Part shown: piece by piece, positions 59,331-64,000 of the stretch
Position numbering within the stretch: the first letter of the stretch is position 1
How the letters are laid out: the number at the start of each line of letters is the position of its first letter
DNA from: Acanthochromis polyacanthus
Lineage: Eukaryota; Chordata; Actinopteri; Pomacentridae
DNA length: 64,000 bases
Reading direction: 5' to 3'
Assembly: GCF_021347895.1 (NCBI RefSeq)
Contig: NC_067132.1
Coordinates: 12,950,995 to 13,014,994 of the forward strand
Notes under the pieces: generated by a model
Seen by the model: the letters and a program-made list of their open reading frames with translations, nothing else
Told to the model about the DNA's origin: nothing
The model's database searches: none
Translations under genes and position numbers: made by a program

Positions 59331-61416
59331 GATAAAGTTAGGCAACTGAAACACTTGGTTAAAGTCATTAAAGGGATTTTTTCAGCTAGAGCCTTATTCT
59401 TATAATGCAGTTTTTCACTGTAGGAACTCATGACAGGTGTGAGGCAGCACAGGTTTTGCCTGAAAAGCAATCAACTCCACCAGACTTCCTGTTTCCATTA
59501 TGGTGTACAAGGGTGCTTCAAAAAGCTCTCTGCCTCACCTGGAAACAAGGCACATAACTCCCATTTTGTGGCATAACTGTATAAGACAATGTGTTCGTCC
59601 AAGGTAGCAGAAGCAGCCACCTTTGAAAATGGCTTTGAACTGTTGCCTCATGCCCCTTCTCGTGTGTGACCTTCATCCTTCAAAGTACAGCAAGACTTAA
59701 ACATCAGTCGACCAAGTTCATTGGAGTTAAAGGAGACTATGTAGAAAAATATTGCAACTTCTTGAAGTACCTTTGTAGGAGCCAGAACTTCAAGGTTTTT
59801 TTTTAATGGTGATGTGAGAGAAAAGAGGGCTAGTAAACCAAGACATCTAGAGGTGACAAAAAATGGTGTTTGTTGTCTTTTAAACAGTTAATTCAACCAA
59901 TCAGCATTGTCTTCTGTAAGTTTAACCGATCAACGTAGAGTTCTCCACACACTCAGTAATACATACCCTGGAAGTACCCCTTATAAAGGTTATACAGGGG
60001 CATTTCCTGCAGTTGGGACACACTCAAAGGTCAGGCCTCCCAGAAATAGGCCACCAGTTGCTGCAGTAGAAAACAGCTTGTATGTACAACCTTTCCAATG
60101 ATGGGTCTTGTTAACTTTGTCCTCACGAACATACATCACAGCAAGCAGGGCATGTCTCCCAAAGCTGTCCTGAATAATTCTAAATAGCTCAAACACATGA
60201 GTTTGACTGAAATTGAACACAAAAAAAGAAGCCCATTGATTAACAGGGAGCTTGCCAGGTAAACAAACTACATGCCAGTAACATGCTGACTGTAACTATA
60301 CTGCTGGCATGGACAAGACTTGCTTTTTTAAAATTCACACAATTGATAATCAATTTTATTCAGATGAGTGATTTCACTCAAAATGGAGTTTTATGGAGCA
60401 GACGAGGAAAAACATAATGGAGACACAAGCAATGCTCTCCTTGCTTGATATCTTTTTTTTTCTCTTCTCCTGATCAGCATCTCTCAAATCTCCACAGTAC
60501 ACAAACCTCACATTACCATACATACTGCGGGACACACTGTCAGTGCAGGAGGCAGTGCTGACACCGGATGTAAATTTCCTAAACAGGAACACAACTCCTG
60601 GTGAATCTGGCCTGATGCATTAAATAAGGATGCCATTGAAAAGAACTTGACAGCCTGATAATAATTTGGATCCGCACAAAACACACTAGTCCACGTCTGT
60701 GTCATTTAGTAAAAAATGAAATTGAACTGTTCAATCAGTGTTCTGTTCTAGATACTTTTCCTACATCCATCTACCGTAGCATTATTAGCATGCAGTGATA
60801 GTATCAGCCAACATACAGACTTTAGATGGTGGTGCAATGTCAAAAATAGTTGTGCAGTACCTCCCCAGAGATCTGATAAGACTAGAAACTGTAAGCTTCA
60901 AAGTTGGAGCATTGGAAAGTAATTCACCACACACACAAACACAGCGCACACACAAATGGCTTTGGGGAGATTTCCCCTCCTGATTGGTTGTGGTTACACT
61001 GCTCTGAAACCCAGAGTTTCTGCTCTGCACCAAAAATGTTCCCACCCTTCCTGTATGGGGTAAACATTCGTACCATGCAGCCACCCACTGGCCATAAACC
61101 TGAAACCGATCTTCACCACATAATCGGAAGTAGGTCAATTGGTGCTGTTGGCAAACTCTCTCCCTGGCTCAGTGTGGCCAACAGTTTCTTTTTCAAACTT
61201 GTGCTTGTGGGAATAAGGCAGACTGATGCCATATCTGAGCTCTTAATAACTTCAGTGGGAGAAACTTGGAGGGGAAGTACAACACTATAGAAGGCAATGA
61301 CCACAACCCATCTTCTGCACTTAAGGACAAGACATGAAAATATGTAGATTGTGTAGAGGCATGATATCTATCTTCTGCTCTAAGTGTTTTTTCTGGCACT
61401 GAACACGGTAAACTTT

Positions 61417-61510
61417 AAAGGATTGTTCACATTTTGGGGAATATGCTTTTCTGCAGAATAGACAATATATTTTCAAGTATAGCCAGGCAGGTTAGCTTAG
61501 CTGGAGAGTT
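61417..61510 (-). repeat. TTAGCTTAGC-type fish repeat, partial copy
   Basis: ttaaaggattgttcacattt and gcaggttagcttagct are the reverse complement of the 3' part of the copy at 30901. It lies upstream of the degenerate LINE piece. Confidence 0.45.
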
Positions 61511-61700
61511 ACTGTACAAGCCTAAGAAGCAGCATGTGAATCTTTTACACGTGTTTTTCATCAGTTGGACGAAGAGCATCCAGATTCTTGGCAGGAACTC
61601 AAACATATTTCTGATGGATGTTGGGTTCCACCAGGATCTTCATGGACAGCATCTCAAATCCAAGTCAATGTAAAGAAATCTTAGAATAGCTTCTCTGTTG

Positions 61701-61900
61701 TTTGCAGATGTGGACTGTAACCTCCAGCATGGACTGCAGCAGTTTGCAGCCAAGTGCAAGAGGTCAGATCAAGAGTCAGCAACCTCCATGCCCTGTTTCT
61801 TAGCTGGAAAATAATGGATTTTCTCCTCTGGTGTTGAGAGTGAGTTGCTGCCACAAGAATCTGAGTAGCTTGAGATAGATTGGTGATCTGCAGTAATGTA
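61701..61900 (+). pseudogene. Degenerate LINE reverse transcriptase fragment
   Basis: The plus-strand frame reads FADVDCNLQHGLQQFAAKCK and continues ESATS, recognisable as the FADD region and following helix of a fish non-LTR retrotransposon RT. One Asp of the FADD box is missing and downstream frames are broken. The next 100 bases (ctggaaaataatggatt, gagttgctgccacaag) continue the same family out of frame. It is dead and lacks both ends. Confidence 0.6.
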
Positions 61901-62082
61901 GGTTTTGTAAGGAACCAATGAGCTTTGCCCTCAGGTTCATTCTCTCCATGAGTTGATGTTCCATCAAGCGTTAAGTGGGGCCTGAAAGGGGCAACCCAAC
62001 AGACAAGGGGTTACGACGCAGGGGCGTTTCCTGCATGTCTACTCTTTAGTCCCACATTTTTGGTCTTCCTCCACAATGGCCG

Positions 62083-62442
62083 TCAAATGAAGCCATAAAA
62101 TGCTCCCACAAAAAAATGTAGTGATACAGAGAATGAGATTGCAAATACAAGCAACCTCTGCAGGGTGGGCTTTGAAGGTGGTTCAACCATCTGATCAAGG
62201 TTCTTGGGTGCTTCTTTTTGGACATTTTTCTGTGCATTTCTAGGAGACACCCAGAGAATACTCACAACATGCTGCAGGGATTTTATCTCTTCTGGCTTGG
62301 GAAGGCTTTTGGATCCCCTAGAAGAGTCTGAAGATGTGTCTGGGGAGTGACGTGTGGATTGCCTTGTTTTGCCTGCTTCCACCACAATCCAGCACATAAT
62401 AAGCAGCAGGGCATGGACGGGTAAACACTCTGGATATAACAT
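62083..62442 (-). CDS. Unassigned 119-codon frame with N- and C-terminal hydrophobic segments
   Basis: It starts at an ATG (62442-62440). The N-terminus is signal-peptide-like (hydrophobic HALLLIMCWIVV at about residues 10-21). The middle is polar and Ser/Lys-rich (about residues 25-90), and the C-terminus is strongly hydrophobic (LLVFAISFSVSLHFFVGAFY, ending at the stop). I recognise no family. A possible splice donor (gtgagtatt) lies inside at about 62270, so the real exon, if any, may be shorter. It lies among retrotransposon debris and may be a chance frame. Confidence 0.2.
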   Translation of the reverse strand: MLYPECLPVHALLLIMCWIVVEAGKTRQSTRHSPDTSSDSSRGSKSLPKPEEIKSLQHVVSILWVSPRNAQKNVQKEAPKNLDQMVEPPSKPTLQRLLVFAISFSVSLHFFVGAFYGFI

Positions 62443-63894
62443 GTTAATGAGTGAGGTTTAGAGGTTCTGGCTGGCAGATTTTGACACCTCTGAACAATGC
62501 CAGTTATACGTCTCCCCTGTTTCCACTCTGCATGCTAAGCCAAGCAGCTGTTGGCTGTAGTTTTAAACTCACAATATCTGCCCAGAGTGGGATCTTCTCC
62601 TGTAACTCTCACATTTTTTCTCGTCTAAAATGTCTAATTACCTCTTAATCCAATGCTGAGGGAAGAAAGGGAAAAATTGAAGAAAAAATCCTCACAAAAT
62701 ATAATTGCTTTTCCTTTTTTCATTTTTGATGATTGCTGTTTGTACAACTCGTATTGATATACTAATATGGGAAGAAGAACCACTGCATGTGTTTTGTATC
62801 GAGAAAAGAGAAATTAATGGCATAAATTACTGACACCAATACATTATTCATTGTTAGAGTCATTTTTTTTTAATGTTGTGGTGAAATAGCTGAAAATGTT
62901 CTATAATCGTGCAAGAGAATGTTGCATTTGCCAGCTGATCTATAATTTGCTTGTCAGGGTGTAATGATCTGTGCACCATCGTCTTCTAATGTCTGTCTTA
63001 GTTATGAACAAATTAAGAGTTTCTGTGACCTAAGAGGCTTTGCGAGGGTAACATGATGTTAGCACTTTGGCCAGAGTGTTTGAATACTCGACTGTCTGAC
63101 ATCGCGGCTGACATTCACTGCCTGTCGCCCACTTATACATGAAGCTGAATAGATCAGGTTAAGCAGTGACAGGACTGCCACTGCAGAGAGGTGAGCAATG
63201 CACTCACCTCCCTACTTTGAGCAATTATGATTGATTATAGCTCCCCGAAGCAGTTCCCACACCAGCCTTCTCCGAAGACCAAATTGGTTCTTGGCTCTGG
63301 GCAAAGCAACATGTCACACCCGACCATTTTAAAGCAGAATGTACCCTGCAGAAGTGGGTTAGCCCAGACTGGCCACAGTTAGCATATGAATTAATGCTAT
63401 GTCACACTAGATGAGCTTTATTCTTATTCTAAGTGTGACTGCAGTAACCCAGCTGTGGGCACAGATTAGCCTGTAGTCTGAAAGGGTTCAAGAGTGAATA
63501 CCTAGACCTTCCCGACTGCAGACCAGGCTCAGGGCCAGTCGGGGCCCTGCACGATTTTTCAAATACATCTGAATTGTGGGCCCAGATTGGCCAGGGTTAT
63601 GAAGTGTGAAGCAGTACAAGACTTTGCAGACAAGGTTTTTGTCAGTTCAGCTCAAGGGAAGGAAAAGAAAATGTAGAGGAACTGAAGGCATTTTTAACAA
63701 CAATGCACCACACCGACAGTTCACATCAGCTCAGATTCAGAACTCCATCTGCTCCACTCTTGATAAGCTGCACAATTGGACAAAATGCTAAATCTTACAC
63801 ATGAACCAGAATAGAATTTAAAATTACATAAACACTGTTTTACGTGACTTGCTTGTGCCATTTCATATATATTTACCCTAATGGGTTAAATGCA

Positions 63895-64000
63895 GGGCTG
63901 CACAGTGGTGGAATGGTTAGCACTTTCACCTTGCAGTAAGAAGATCCCTGCCTGGGCCTGGGATCTTTCTGCATGGAGTTTGCATGTTCTCCATGTGCAT
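63895..64000 (+). mobile_element. Fish LINE/SINE-like repeat, truncated by the window edge
   Basis: It begins gggctgcacagtggtggaat, then ggttagcactttcacc, and ends with catggagtttgcatgttctc near the edge. This is the start of the family whose 3' part is at 12344-12581 in the opposite orientation. The remainder lies outside the window. Confidence 0.75.

Larger units (their letters stand above)
51372..64000. other. Intergenic region upstream of mmp16
   Basis: No supported host gene is seen between the mmp16 promoter and the right edge. The region carries microsatellites near 51733 and 51976, a split minisatellite with nested MITE copies (53550-55201), a 9-bp-TSD element (58731-59330), a degenerate LINE RT (61701-61900), an unassigned minus-strand frame (62083-62442) and a fish LINE/SINE-like repeat at the edge. 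The stretches 52050-53500, 55220-58700 and 59340-61400 are AT-rich and featureless to my reading. Confidence 0.7.

Overview
The window is teleost fish nuclear DNA. This rests on one vertebrate gene read exon by exon, plus many interspersed repeats typical of fish. The gene is mmp16 (membrane-type matrix metalloproteinase 3, MT3-MMP) on the minus strand. Four coding exons are visible: exon 1 (50701-50826), exon 2 (28896-29044), exon 3 (25757-25879) and exon 4 (18191-18495). Their reading frames join without a stop (phases 0, 2, 2, then 1) and encode about 234 residues: signal peptide, prodomain with cysteine switch, furin site, and the first two thirds of the catalytic domain. The exon with the HExxHxxGxxH zinc motif, the hinge, the hemopexin domain and the membrane anchor are not in the window, so intron 4 runs past its left edge. 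No other convincing protein-coding host gene and no RNA gene was found.

Layout: 1-18190 is intron 4; 18496-25756 intron 3; 25880-28895 intron 2; 29045-50700 intron 1 (about 21.7 kb); 50827 to about 51370 the 5' leader and a CpG-rich promoter region; 51372-64000 is upstream intergenic DNA. About 99% of the window is non-coding.

Much of the structure outside the exons is transposon-derived. I could define ends for several insertions: a Tigger/pogo-like MITE (2931-3513), Tc1/mariner-like pieces (17515-17682, 22694-23069, 35388-35735), a hAT with a truncated BED-finger transposase (46532-48103), an 84-bp piggyBac-like MITE (48176-48259), degenerate LINE reverse transcriptase pieces (7470-7530, 61701-61900) and a fish LINE/SINE-like family (12344-12581, 63895-64000). 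Four insertions have exact 9-bp target duplications. Two of these are an inverted pair carrying a RecQ-helicase motif I fragment (26029-26611 and 36232-36804). One carries an unidentified cysteine-containing exon-like frame (58731-59330). One is a palindrome-rich foldback element (34051-34387).

The most interesting arrangement is that the inverted RecQ-fragment pair sits in introns 2 and 1, on either side of mmp16 exon 2, with one copy 149 bp from the exon 3 acceptor. This geometry could affect splicing or promote an exon 2 circular RNA. That is a hypothesis from geometry only. Repeat family names are from memory of common fish repeats, not from a search.
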